Positions 8,009-16,839 are shown, numbered from the stretch's first letter. The stretch: DNA of 64,000 nucleotides from an uncultured Polaribacter sp. (GCF_947495205.1 NZ_CANLXV010000003.1:1-64000); one strand, 5' to 3'. A program made the numbers and translations. The notes: generated by a model from the sequence alone, not told the origin.

Positions 8009-9919
8009 ATGAAAAAACAATTATTAATTGTTGGTGTATTGGCATGTAATTTTGTCAACACAAATCTTTTTGCACAAAAAAAACAGCAAAAAGAAAACGT
8101 AGAAACGTTAAATGAGGTGGTAGTTACTGCTACAAAATTTAAAACCAATAAAAAAAATATTGGTAAAGTTGTGTACAAAATAACACAAGAAACAATACAG
8201 AATAATTTAGGAAGAACGGTTGTAGATTTGTTAAACGATGTTCCTGGTGTAGAAATTAATGGTAACTTTAGTACAAAAGGACAAAATTTAGGATACTATA
8301 TTAGAGGAGGACGAAATAGGCAGGTGGCTATTTTAATAGATGGTGTAAATGTAAACGACCCTTCTTCTTTTAATGGTGATTTTGATTTAAGACAAATAGA
8401 TATTAATCAAATAGAAAGTATAGAAATCTTAAAGGGAGCATCATCTACATTATATGGTTCTGGAGCTGCTACTGGTGTTATAAATATTATTTTAAAGAAA
8501 GCATCAAAAAATAGTTTTGGAGGAACTTTTACAACTTCTGTGAGCACAAATTCTTCTAGTAAGAATCCTAAATTTTCTGGAGAAGAATTTACAACAAACT
8601 TTAATTTTAATGGAACTTTAGGTAAAGTAGATTATTTATTAGCATTAAATGCCAATGGTTCTAGTGGTTTGTCTGCAGCTGAAAGTACAGGAAATCAGCC
8701 GTTTGAAGAAGATAAGTTTGCAAGACAAAATGTATTGTTAAAAGTTAATTATGCTATAAATAATAAATTAAAAATTGGTTTATTGTCTAGCTATGATGAG
8801 TTTTCTACAGATTTTGATGGTTTTGATTTTGATCCTGTAACTTTTGCAAGTATTCCTGCAGATAGAGATAATAACTTGCAAAGCATTCAAAAAAGAGTAG
8901 GTGTAAATGCAGATTATACTTACAATAAAGGTGAATTAAAAATAAGAACTTTTTTAACAGAAATAGACAGAGACCAATTACCTTCTAATGATTTTTTCTA
9001 TGGAGAAGTATATGGTTTTGATGTGTATAATAATTATAAATTTAGTAATCAATTTTCTTTTTTAGCAGGTTTTACTTCTCAATTTCAAGATATGATTCAA
9101 AGAACATCTTTTAGTACAATAGAAGAAGGTTCTGGAAAACAACATTTTTACGATCCTTATGTATCTTTTAATTATTTTTCTGATTTTGGTTTTAATTTAA
9201 ATGCAGGAACTAGATTAAATATTCATAGTGAATATGGTAATAATTTGGTTTTTAATGTAAATCCTTCTTATAATTTTAAAATTTCGGAAAATGATTTTAA
9301 GGTTTTTACATCTTATAGTACTGCCTTTGTGGCTCCAACATTGTCAGAAATTTTTACAAAATTACCAACTGTAAATGAGTTGTTACCAGAAGAAGATATT
9401 ACTATTGAAGGTGGTTTTGATGTAACTTTAGGTAGTAAAATCAATATAAATGCAACGTATTTTTATAGAGAAGAAACTAATAAAATTGGTTTTGATCCAA
9501 CAACTTTTCAAACAGTAAACGATCTTGGAACTTTTTTAGCAAGAGGTTTAGAAACTGAAATTTCTTATACTGCCAATGAAAAATTACGATTTTTAGCAAA
9601 TTACACTTATATAGACAGAGATGAGAATTTGTTGTTAAAAATACCTCAGAATAAATTCTTTTTAAAGGCAGATTACAATCTATCTCCACAAACATTTACT
9701 TCTTTAAGTTATAGATTTGTTGATGAAACCAAAGATTTTGGAAATGTAGATTTGGATGCTTACAGTCTTGTAGATTTTTTTATAAATCATAGCCTGTTAG
9801 AAAACACCGTTGTTTTTTATGGAAGTGTAACCAATATTTTTAATGAAGATTTTCAGGAAATAGCTGGTTTTACCACTCGTGGAAGAAATTATAATTTAGG
9901 GTTTAGATTACTGTTTTAA
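8009..9919 (+). CDS. TonB-dependent outer-membrane receptor, BtuB-like (cobalamin)
   Basis: Outer-membrane barrel that takes up its ligand with TonB energy. Signal peptide MKKQLLIVGVLACNFVNTNL ends at FAQ; a TonB box (ETLNEVVVTATK) and the plug domain follow (VVDLLNDVPGVEI, YYIRGGRNRQVAILIDGV, IEILKGASSTLYGSGAATG). The C-terminus ends in a barrel strand with terminal Phe (NLGFRLLF). At 636 residues it is near E. coli BtuB (614). The preceding cobalamin riboswitch makes B12 the likely ligand. A bidirectional terminator follows at 9964. BtuC/BtuD transport genes are not nearby. Confidence 0.93.
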   Translation: MKKQLLIVGVLACNFVNTNLFAQKKQQKENVETLNEVVVTATKFKTNKKNIGKVVYKITQETIQNNLGRTVVDLLNDVPGVEINGNFSTKGQNLGYYIRGGRNRQVAILIDGVNVNDPSSFNGDFDLRQIDINQIESIEILKGASSTLYGSGAATGVINIILKKASKNSFGGTFTTSVSTNSSSKNPKFSGEEFTTNFNFNGTLGKVDYLLALNANGSSGLSAAESTGNQPFEEDKFARQNVLLKVNYAINNKLKIGLLSSYDEFSTDFDGFDFDPVTFASIPADRDNNLQSIQKRVGVNADYTYNKGELKIRTFLTEIDRDQLPSNDFFYGEVYGFDVYNNYKFSNQFSFLAGFTSQFQDMIQRTSFSTIEEGSGKQHFYDPYVSFNYFSDFGFNLNAGTRLNIHSEYGNNLVFNVNPSYNFKISENDFKVFTSYSTAFVAPTLSEIFTKLPTVNELLPEEDITIEGGFDVTLGSKININATYFYREETNKIGFDPTTFQTVNDLGTFLARGLETEISYTANEKLRFLANYTYIDRDENLLLKIPQNKFFLKADYNLSPQTFTSLSYRFVDETKDFGNVDLDAYSLVDFFINHSLLENTVVFYGSVTNIFNEDFQEIAGFTTRGRNYNLGFRLLF

Positions 9920-9963
9920 TTGCACAGATTAAAAGTACTTCCCTTGTTTTATAAACCTTTATC

Positions 9964-9997
9964 AAAAAGCCTTCTCTTTTTTTAGAGAAGGCTTTTT
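9964..9997. terminator. Bidirectional terminator between convergent genes
   Basis: AAAAAGCCTTCTCT, a T-rich loop and AGAGAAGGCTTTTT form a 14-bp perfect stem with A and T tails on both sides. It serves the BtuB-like gene and the opposing satD operon. Confidence 0.9.
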
Positions 9998-10006
9998 AAT
10001 TTTTGC

Positions 10007-10519
10007 TTAAAGTAGTGCTCTTACTTCACTTTTAATAAAATCTATAGCAGTTTCTGTGGGTGGTGTAGATTTAGAGTAATCTATCAAAACATTTTCTCTT
10101 AAATCGTTTGCAGAGTTAGAAGATTCAGAAACTTGCCTTAGTTTATTAATTACTGCGTTTTTTGCGGCTAAAATAGCCATCCATGTTTTATCAGAAATAT
10201 AAATTTGTTGTACCAAATTGTGCTCATATTCCTGCTCTATATTTGCTAATAACAACTGTAAATAATCTTGAGTATTATCAGAAATTGGCTGAATGCGCAT
10301 AAGCATTTTTACAGGATTTATGCGATCACAAAATAACAACATTCTTTCATTAGCTTGTAATTTTGTTGGTAAAGCTTCTTTTTTTCTTTGTGCTAAAATA
10401 GCTAGTTTTTTTTCTTCATTTTTATTGTTGATGAATCCGTTAAACATATAATAAGCTACAAAACCTGTAACTGCAGCAGGTAAAACGTATGCAATACTTT
10501 CTAAAATTTTATCTTCCAT
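10007..10519 (-). CDS. Conserved membrane-anchored protein, unknown function (170 aa)
   Basis: I do not assign a function. The N-terminus (YVLPAAVTGFVAYYMFNGF) is a single transmembrane anchor, followed by a charged helical region with NKNEEKKLAILAQRKKE and a soluble domain containing NERMLLFCDRINPVKMLMRI and KTWMAILAAKNAV. This resembles a short Bacteroidota protein family that I know only as hypothetical (possibly DUF7935). It is the last gene of the satD operon, 3 bases after the DUF3307 gene, and is closed by the shared terminator. Confidence 0.75.
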   Translation of the reverse strand: MEDKILESIAYVLPAAVTGFVAYYMFNGFINNKNEEKKLAILAQRKKEALPTKLQANERMLLFCDRINPVKMLMRIQPISDNTQDYLQLLLANIEQEYEHNLVQQIYISDKTWMAILAAKNAVINKLRQVSESSNSANDLRENVLIDYSKSTPPTETAIDFIKSEVRALL

Positions 10520-10522
10520 AAT

Positions 10523-11239
10523 TTATAATAACGTTATTAGATGGGAATATAATATACCTATTAAAATAGCCAATCCAAAACTTAACAAAGTACCAATTAA
10601 AATGTATTCTGTTAATTTTCTGTCTTTAGAAGCTGTTAAATCTCCAAATCTAAAAACAGATTTTGCAGCTAATAAAAAACCAATAGCTTGCCAATTATTA
10701 GTTACAATAAAAGTAAAAATAAACAAGCGTTCTAAAATACCAATATACTTTCCTGCTTTGGCTAAAGAGGCATCTTTTTCTTTCTTTTTCTCTGGTGTCC
10801 ATTGGCTAATAATTATTTTTATAAGTAATGGAGTTACATGCGTAATTAAAAATAGCGCCGTTAAAAAAAGTATGGTTTTATCATTAAAAATTAAAGATAA
10901 AGCAAATTTGTCTTGGTAATATAAAGTGGCTATTACTAAAGTAAAAATATGTAATATTTGATCTGTAAAAAACCAAATTCTTTTATTATGTTTCTTTTGA
11001 AAATAAAGTTTTGCAACATCAATAGAAAAATGAGAAATTAATAAGAATACAAAAGCAAAAGCATATTTTTCTATATCAAATTTAAGCAAGCACAAAAGTA
11101 ATATGGTATGAATGGCAATATGAAAGTAGAGGTGTAAAGATTTTATTTTCCTCTTTTCTTTTTCTAAAACCCATTTTGTAGGTTGCAAAACAAAATCGCC
11201 AATAATATGTGCTAATAAAAGTTTTATAAAGAGTAGCAT
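10523..11239 (-). CDS. DUF3307 domain membrane protein
   Basis: The start (LLFIKLLLAHIIGDFVLQP, then KSLHLYFHIAIHTILLL) is the DUF3307 signature, with conserved Gly-Asp-Phe and His residues within membrane helices; more hydrophobic segments follow to a total of about six or seven. The second half (around residues 125-238) extends beyond the core domain. It overlaps the satD gene by 16 bases (11224-11239). DUF3307-SatD pairing is known from several phyla, as in the Streptococcus sat/ffh region, but the biochemical role is unknown to me. Confidence 0.87.
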   Translation of the reverse strand: MLLFIKLLLAHIIGDFVLQPTKWVLEKEKRKIKSLHLYFHIAIHTILLLCLLKFDIEKYAFAFVFLLISHFSIDVAKLYFQKKHNKRIWFFTDQILHIFTLVIATLYYQDKFALSLIFNDKTILFLTALFLITHVTPLLIKIIISQWTPEKKKEKDASLAKAGKYIGILERLFIFTFIVTNNWQAIGFLLAAKSVFRFGDLTASKDRKLTEYILIGTLLSFGLAILIGILYSHLITLL

Positions 11240-11853
11240 CCGTTTATTTTTTTATGCATTACCATTTTACGATATATTTTTTCGAATTGCATAATTTCAT
11301 CTAAACCGGCTCTTTTTCTTCTTTCACTGGCGCTACTTTCAGAAATATTTAATTCTTTAGCTAATATTTTTTGGGTAGTACCTTTATTATTTAAATATTT
11401 TACAGCAAATTCTGCAGAATTTATGGTCCAATTATCCATAATTAACAAACCCAAAGCTAATGTGGTGTTTATTTGCATATTAAAGCTTTCATCATTCGTC
11501 AAAATTGCTAAATTTTGTTTTTTCACAAGCGTATCAAACGCTTTTCCACTAAAAATAAATGCTTCTCCGTTTCCTTCTGTTATCTGCTTGTAATTTGCTG
11601 TTTTATCACCAATTCCAATTCCAATTCTTACATCTAAATTTTTAATTTGTTTTAAGATTGCTTTTAATTTTATAGCAAAAAACAACGCGTTTTCAGGTTG
11701 CGTTATTTCAACTTGAAAGCTATCTCCTCTAAAAATTTCCCAAGTTTTTGGCGGTGTTCCTATTTCTTGAAAAGTTTCTTTTAATAAAGGCATCCAAATA
11801 AGAGTGTCTACATTTCTAGAATTTATAATATCTCCTGTAATAATACTTGTCAT
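11224..11853 (-). CDS. SatD family protein with C-terminal helix-turn-helix
   Basis: SatD-type protein: MTSIITGDIINSRNV at the N-terminus, FRGDSFQVEI in the middle and RIGIGIGDKT form the conserved core, which resembles a nucleotidyl cyclase-like fold (my inference from the RGDSFQ and GIGIG strands). Residues of about 150-209 contain a helix-turn-helix (KGTTQKILAKELNISESSA followed by SERRKRAGLDEI). An HTH on SatD together with the 28-bp-spaced dyads upstream at 11888 suggests autoregulation. First gene of a three-gene operon, overlapping the next by 16 bases. Confidence 0.87.
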   Translation of the reverse strand: MTSIITGDIINSRNVDTLIWMPLLKETFQEIGTPPKTWEIFRGDSFQVEITQPENALFFAIKLKAILKQIKNLDVRIGIGIGDKTANYKQITEGNGEAFIFSGKAFDTLVKKQNLAILTNDESFNMQINTTLALGLLIMDNWTINSAEFAVKYLNNKGTTQKILAKELNISESSASERRKRAGLDEIMQFEKIYRKMVMHKKINGCYSL

Positions 11854-11887
11854 AAACTAATTTAGTTTTACAAATATAATAAAATTA

Positions 11888-11961
11888 TTCGGCTCTTAAC
11901 CCGAATATTTAATAATTCGGGTTAAAAGCCGAATTTTATAAAATTCGGGTTTTAAGGCGAA
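11888..11961. promoter_or_regulatory. Three-copy operator array upstream of satD
   Basis: Three 18-bp partial dyads occur at 11888-11905 (TTCGGCTCTTAACCCGAA), 11916-11933 (reads TTCGGCTTTTAACCCGAA on the minus strand) and 11944-11961 (TTCGGGTTTTAAGGCGAA). The starts are exactly 28 bp apart, and the two 10-bp spacers (TATTTAATAA and TTTTATAAAA) are pure A/T. The array lies 35-108 bp ahead of the satD ATG and 100 bp ahead of the divergent helicase. The most likely ligand is the HTH domain of SatD itself. Confidence 0.75.
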
Positions 11962-12061
11962 TTTATATGATAATAACTTGTGAATAAAATATCTACTTTT
12001 AGCATAAAAATAAAAAGAGAGTTCTTAATTTAGTACCTTAAATTCTACAAAAAAATATCTC

Positions 12062-14383
12062 TTGAGCAATTACTTAGATTCTTTAAATGAACCTCAAAAA
12101 TTAGCCGTTTTACAAAAAGATGGTCCAATGATAATTATTGCAGGCGCAGGTTCTGGTAAAACACGAGTGTTAACGTATAGAATTGCGCATTTAATGACGC
12201 AAGGTGTAGATTCTTTTAATATTCTATCGTTAACGTTTACTAACAAAGCCGCTAAAGAAATGAAGGCAAGAATTGCATCTGTAGTAGGCGCAAGCGAAGC
12301 TAAAAACCTTTGGATGGGCACATTTCACTCCGTTTTTGCACGTATTTTACGTTCAGAGGCAGACAAGTTAGGTTTTCCAAGTAATTTTACCATTTATGAT
12401 ACTCAAGATTCTGTACGTTTAATTGGTGCTATTATTAAAGAAATGGGTTTAGATAAAGAACGGTACAAACCCAAACAAATTTTAGGTAGAATATCATCTT
12501 TTAAAAACAGTTTAATTACGGTAAGAGCTTACTTTAATAATTCAGATTTACAAGAAGCAGATTTACACGCCAGCAGACCAAAAGTTGGCGATATTTATAA
12601 AGAATATGTAGACAGATGTTTTAAAGCTGGTGCAATGGATTTTGATGATTTATTGTTAAGAACCAATGAATTATTAGCCCGTTTTCCAGATGTTTTAGCA
12701 AAATATCAAGATCGTTTTCGTTACATTATGGTAGACGAGTATCAAGATACAAACCACTCACAATACATTATTGTAAGAGCTTTGGCAGATAAATTTGGTA
12801 ACATTTGTGTGGTTGGTGATGATTCTCAAAGTATTTACAGTTTTAGAGGTGCCAACATTCAAAATATTTTGAATTTTCAAAAAGATTATCCTGATGTTAA
12901 AACCTTTAAATTAGAACAAAATTATAGATCTACAAGCAATATTGTGAATGCAGCAAATTCAGTTATTGCCAAAAATAAAACCAAGTTAGATAAAGAAGTT
13001 TGGACTAGTAATGATGCTGGAGATTCAATAAATGTAATGCGCACAATTTCAGACGGAGAAGAAGGCCGTTTTGTGGCACAGTCTGTCTGGGAAAACATGA
13101 TGAACAATCAATTAACGCCAGACAATTTTTGTGTGTTGTACAGAACCAATTCTCAATCTAGAGCAATTGAAGATGCGTTGCGTAAAAAAAATATAGATTA
13201 TAAAATCTATGGCGGAATTTCTTTCTACCAAAGAAAAGAAATAAAAGACATTTTGTCTTATTTACGTATTTTAATTAATCCAAATGATGAGGAAGCTTTA
13301 AAAAGAATTATAAATTATCCTGCAAGAGGAATTGGCGCAACAACCATAGATAAGTTAACAATAGCAGCAAATAATTACAAAAAATCTATTTTTGATATTG
13401 TAAAATATATCGATAAACTAGACATCAAAATAAACTCTGGAACTAAAAATAAGTTGCAGAATTTTATGAACATGATTTTACGCTTTCAGATTGAAGCCAA
13501 AACTAAAAATGCATTCGAAATTGCAGAATTGGTTGTAAAACAAACCCTTTTAATTAAAGATTTAGAAAAAGACGGTACACCAGAAGCGGTAAGTAAAGTA
13601 GAAAACGTACAAGAACTTTTAAACGGAATTAAAGATTTTATAACCGATAAAATAGAACAAGGAGAAGATGCTTCTTTAACATCTTTTCTAGAAGATGTGG
13701 CCTTAGCAACAGATTTCGATTCAGAAAAAAATGATGACAAACCTACGGTTTCTTTAATGACCATTCACCAATCTAAAGGTTTAGAATATGCCTATGTTTA
13801 TATTGTTGGTTTAGAAGAAAATTTATTTCCTTCTGCCATGAGTATGAATACAAGAAGCGAGCTAGAAGAAGAGCGCAGATTGTTTTATGTTGCTTTAACA
13901 AGAGCAGAAAAAGTTGCCTATTTAACCTATGCACAAACCCGTTACAGGTGGGGTAAATTAGTAGATGCAGAACCAAGTAGGTTTTTAGAAGAAATAGATG
14001 ATCAATTTCTATATTACATTACACCAAAAGTACCAGAACCTTCAGTTAATAGATTTGTAGATAAATCTATTTTTGATGATGCACCAAAAGGAATTCGTTT
14101 TCAAAAACCAATTCAACGCAAAAAAATGGAACGTGATTTGGCAAAAAAGAAAGAAGTTATCATTCCTAAAAACTTAAAAAAAGTATCGCAAGTTTCACCT
14201 AAAATGAATCTTTTTGATGGCGAAATTATAGTAGGTAATGTTGTAGAGCACAACAGGTTTGGTAAAGGTACTGTGGTTGGTTTAGAAGGTAAAGGGCCAG
14301 ATAAAAAAGCAGAAATTCAATTTGCAACTGCAGGTAAAAAGAAATTATTACTACAATTTGCTAAATTAAAAGTAATTGGGTAA
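12062..14383 (+). CDS. UvrD/PcrA-family ATP-dependent DNA helicase (SF1A)
   Basis: 3'-5' DNA helicase in repair and replication-conflict removal. Motifs in order: Walker A AGAGSGKTR (residues 28-36), DEYQDTNHSQY (motif II), GDDSQSIYSFRGA (motif III), EQNYRST (IV), and RRLFYVALTRA (VI). The C-terminal Tudor-like tail is present (VVEHNRFGKGTVVGLEGKG onward), as in PcrA. Length 773 is slightly longer than PcrA (about 725). The start is TTG at 12062: the family begins NYLxxLNxPQ right here, and no ATG is upstream in frame. Divergent from the satD operon. Confidence 0.95.
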   Translation: MSNYLDSLNEPQKLAVLQKDGPMIIIAGAGSGKTRVLTYRIAHLMTQGVDSFNILSLTFTNKAAKEMKARIASVVGASEAKNLWMGTFHSVFARILRSEADKLGFPSNFTIYDTQDSVRLIGAIIKEMGLDKERYKPKQILGRISSFKNSLITVRAYFNNSDLQEADLHASRPKVGDIYKEYVDRCFKAGAMDFDDLLLRTNELLARFPDVLAKYQDRFRYIMVDEYQDTNHSQYIIVRALADKFGNICVVGDDSQSIYSFRGANIQNILNFQKDYPDVKTFKLEQNYRSTSNIVNAANSVIAKNKTKLDKEVWTSNDAGDSINVMRTISDGEEGRFVAQSVWENMMNNQLTPDNFCVLYRTNSQSRAIEDALRKKNIDYKIYGGISFYQRKEIKDILSYLRILINPNDEEALKRIINYPARGIGATTIDKLTIAANNYKKSIFDIVKYIDKLDIKINSGTKNKLQNFMNMILRFQIEAKTKNAFEIAELVVKQTLLIKDLEKDGTPEAVSKVENVQELLNGIKDFITDKIEQGEDASLTSFLEDVALATDFDSEKNDDKPTVSLMTIHQSKGLEYAYVYIVGLEENLFPSAMSMNTRSELEEERRLFYVALTRAEKVAYLTYAQTRYRWGKLVDAEPSRFLEEIDDQFLYYITPKVPEPSVNRFVDKSIFDDAPKGIRFQKPIQRKKMERDLAKKKEVIIPKNLKKVSQVSPKMNLFDGEIIVGNVVEHNRFGKGTVVGLEGKGPDKKAEIQFATAGKKKLLLQFAKLKVIG

Positions 14384-14536
14384 TAAATTTCGAATTCTTA
14401 ATTCTTAATTCATATTAATTATTTATTTTGCAACCTAAAATAACTACAAAAATAAGTTATCAGTTCTAAAGCAGCTTAGAACGCATAAAATTTCTAAAAT
14501 TGATTAGAAATTTAAAAACTTCACAAAATTACATAA

Positions 14537-15193
14537 ATGACATTCGATTTAGAATACAACTCAGAAAGACCGTTAATGATTATACCAGAATACGGCAGAC
14601 ATATACAAAAATTAGTAAACCATTGCGTAGCTTTAGAAACTAAAGAAGAAAGAGATAAAATGGCAAAAGCCATTGTAGATGTTATGGGTAATTTACAACC
14701 ACATTTAAGAGATGTACCAGATTTTAAACACAAACTTTGGGATCAGTTGTATATTATGTCAGATTTTAAATTAGATGCAGAATCTCCATATCCTATTCCC
14801 TCAAAAGAAGAATTACAAGAAAAACCAGAAGGTTTAGCTTATCCAAAATCTGCTTCCAGATATCGTTACTATGGCAACAACATCCAAACCATGATAGATG
14901 TTGCCTTAAGTTGGGAAGAAGATGAAAAAAAACAAGCTTTAGTATTTACCATTGCAAATCACATGAAAAAATGTTATTTAAATTGGAACAAAGATACCGT
15001 AGATGATGCTGTAATCTATAACCATTTATTTGACCTGTCTGATGGTAAATTAGATTTAAGAAACTCAGAAGAAGTACTTTCAGAAAGTAAAAATTTATTA
15101 AAGAAAAGAAACTCACAAGGCCAAAATTATTCTAAAAGTAATCACAAAAAACCACACCATAATAACCAACACAAAAACAGAAAAAGATACTAA
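14537..15193 (+). CDS. DUF4290 domain protein
   Basis: A Bacteroidota-specific family without known function; the conserved block FDLEYNSERPLMIIPEYGR at residues 2-20 and VDVMGNLQPHLRDVPDFKHK follow the family closely. No membrane segment. The C-terminal tail is rich in Lys, Asn and His (about residues 190-218). The gene ends 3 bases before murA, a linkage known in this phylum, which hints at a role near cell-wall precursor synthesis or simply operon co-expression. Confidence 0.92.
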   Translation: MTFDLEYNSERPLMIIPEYGRHIQKLVNHCVALETKEERDKMAKAIVDVMGNLQPHLRDVPDFKHKLWDQLYIMSDFKLDAESPYPIPSKEELQEKPEGLAYPKSASRYRYYGNNIQTMIDVALSWEEDEKKQALVFTIANHMKKCYLNWNKDTVDDAVIYNHLFDLSDGKLDLRNSEEVLSESKNLLKKRNSQGQNYSKSNHKKPHHNNQHKNRKRY

Positions 15194-15196
15194 TAT

Positions 15197-16507
15197 ATGG
15201 CATCATTTAAAATAGAAGGCGGACATAAATTAAACGGAACAATTACACCACAAGGTGCAAAAAATGAAGTTTTGCAAATACTTTGTGCGGTTTTATTAAC
15301 GCCAGAAAGAGTAGTGGTAAATAACGTGCCAGATATTATAGATGTAAATAAATTAATTTTTATTCTTGGCGAGTTAGGTGTAAAAGTAGAAAAATTAAGT
15401 AAAAATTCTTATGCATTTCAAGCAGATGAAGTAAACCTACCTTATTTAGAATCTCAAGCATTTAAAAAAGATGGTAGTTCTCTAAGAGGTTCTATAATGA
15501 TTGTTGGGCCTTTATTAGCACGTTTTGGCAAAGGATACATACCAAGACCAGGAGGAGATAAAATAGGAAGAAGACGTTTAGATACTCATTTTGAAGGTTT
15601 TATTCGTTTAGGAGCAAAATTTCGTTACAATAAAGAAGAATCTTTTTACGGAGTTGAAGCAGAGCAGTTAACAGGTGTAGAAATGTTATTAGATGAAGCT
15701 TCTGTTACAGGAACTGCAAACATTTTAATGGCAGCAGTTTTAGCAAAAGGAACCACAAAAATATACAACGCCGCTTGTGAACCTTACATTCAACAATTGT
15801 CTAAAATGTTAAATGCCATGGGAGCAAAAATTTCTGGTGTTGGCTCTAATTTATTAATTATAGAAGGTGTAGAAGCTTTAGGCGGTTGTGAGCACACCGT
15901 TTTACCAGACATGATAGAAATTGGTTCGTGGATTGGTGTTGCAGTAATGACGCAATCTGAACTAACCATAAAAAACGTTTCTTGGGAAAACCTAGGCCAA
16001 ATACCAAACGTATTTAGAAAATTAGGAATCAACCTAGAAAAAAGAGGAGACGATATTTACATTCCAGAACAGGAATCTTACGAAATTCAAAATTATATAG
16101 ATGGTTCCGTTTTAACAGTAGCAGATGCACCTTGGCCAGGATTTACACCAGATTTATTAAGCATTGTTTTGGTAATTGCAACACAAGCCAAAGGTACAGT
16201 TTTAATACACCAAAAAATGTTTGAAAGTCGTCTGTTTTTTGTTGATAAATTAATAGATATGGGTGCAAAAGTAATTTTGTGCGACCCACATAGAGCAACA
16301 GTTATTGGTCACAATTTCCAATCGCAATTAAAGGCAACTAAAATGACATCGCCAGATATTAGAGCAGGAATTTCGCTACTAATTGCAGCTTTATCAGCCA
16401 AAGGAACATCAATAATAAACAATATAGAACAAATAGATAGAGGTTACGAAAACATAGAAGCAAGACTAAAATCTATAGGCGCAAAAATTGAAAGAATAGC
16501 AGATTAA
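15197..16507 (+). CDS. murA: UDP-N-acetylglucosamine 1-carboxyvinyltransferase, Asp variant
   Basis: First committed step of peptidoglycan synthesis: enolpyruvyl transfer from PEP to UDP-GlcNAc. The 436-residue protein has the GAKNEVL start loop, DIRAGISLLIAAL near the C-terminus and GYENIEARLKSIGA. In the catalytic loop (RPGGDKIGRRRLDTH) the residue equivalent to E. coli Cys115 is Asp121. This Cys-to-Asp exchange is known in naturally fosfomycin-resistant MurA (for example Mycobacterium tuberculosis), so fosfomycin should not alkylate this enzyme. Transcribed after the DUF4290 gene (3 bp gap); a long hairpin repeat follows 31 bp downstream. Confidence 0.96.
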   Translation: MASFKIEGGHKLNGTITPQGAKNEVLQILCAVLLTPERVVVNNVPDIIDVNKLIFILGELGVKVEKLSKNSYAFQADEVNLPYLESQAFKKDGSSLRGSIMIVGPLLARFGKGYIPRPGGDKIGRRRLDTHFEGFIRLGAKFRYNKEESFYGVEAEQLTGVEMLLDEASVTGTANILMAAVLAKGTTKIYNAACEPYIQQLSKMLNAMGAKISGVGSNLLIIEGVEALGGCEHTVLPDMIEIGSWIGVAVMTQSELTIKNVSWENLGQIPNVFRKLGINLEKRGDDIYIPEQESYEIQNYIDGSVLTVADAPWPGFTPDLLSIVLVIATQAKGTVLIHQKMFESRLFFVDKLIDMGAKVILCDPHRATVIGHNFQSQLKATKMTSPDIRAGISLLIAALSAKGTSIINNIEQIDRGYENIEARLKSIGAKIERIAD

Positions 16508-16538
16508 TACATTTATAATAAGCATGTTAAATTAATTA

Positions 16539-16623
16539 GAAGCTATTTCCCGCTTTCCGTTATATCTTTTATCTAAAACCTCAATTTCATTGAGGTTTTA
16601 GATAAAAGGATGCCACTTCAATC
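16539..16623 (+). repeat. Flavobacterial stem-loop repeat, module B
   Basis: Begins GAAGCTATTTCCCGCTTTCC, then GTTATATCTTTT; the centre is a perfect 20-bp stem (16566-16585 against 16589-16608) with the 3-nt loop TTC; the end is AAAAGGATGCCACTTCAATC. Start and end match module A, and the inner linkers (GCTTTCCrTTATATCTTTT, AAAAGGATGCCAyTkCAATC) match module C at 43.0 kb, while the stem sequence is unrelated. It lies 31 bp after murA, so it may also act as a transcript end. Confidence 0.8.
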
Positions 16624-16791
16624 GGGGCTAACCTTGTTTGCCAACAAAATTGAATTCAAAAGTTAGAAAATCAATTTCAAAGCACTAAAAAAGAAAGCAA
16701 AATAAATAGTTTTACTAAAAGATGTAAACCTGTAAACACGCAAAGCCATCCAAAAAAAAGGATTGATTTTAAATGATGTAATAAAAAATGT

Positions 16792-16823
16792 AAAAATAGT
16801 GTCAGTTTGACACTATTTTTTTT
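16792..16823 (+). terminator. Hairpin ahead of grpE: terminator or operator
   Basis: AATAGTGTCA, loop GTT, TGACACTATT and a T-run have the form of an intrinsic terminator. But it lies 50 bp ahead of grpE, and the dyad TGTCAGTTTGACA overlaps the -33 box of a candidate grpE promoter, so it may be a heat-shock operator instead. Confidence 0.6.
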
Positions 16824-16839
16824 GTTGGCAACATATTTG
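16806..16839 (+). promoter_or_regulatory. Candidate grpE-dnaJ promoter
   Basis: TTTG at 16806-16809, a 22-bp spacer and CATATTTG at 16832-16839, one mismatch from TAnnTTTG. The -33 box lies inside the TGTCA-GTT-TGACA dyad. Confidence 0.4.

Noticed and set aside
11888..11961. Three spaced 28-bp repeats resembling a mini CRISPR array
   Set aside because: The spacers are only 10 bp of A/T and the repeats are dyads 35 bp ahead of a gene with an HTH product; no cas gene is present.
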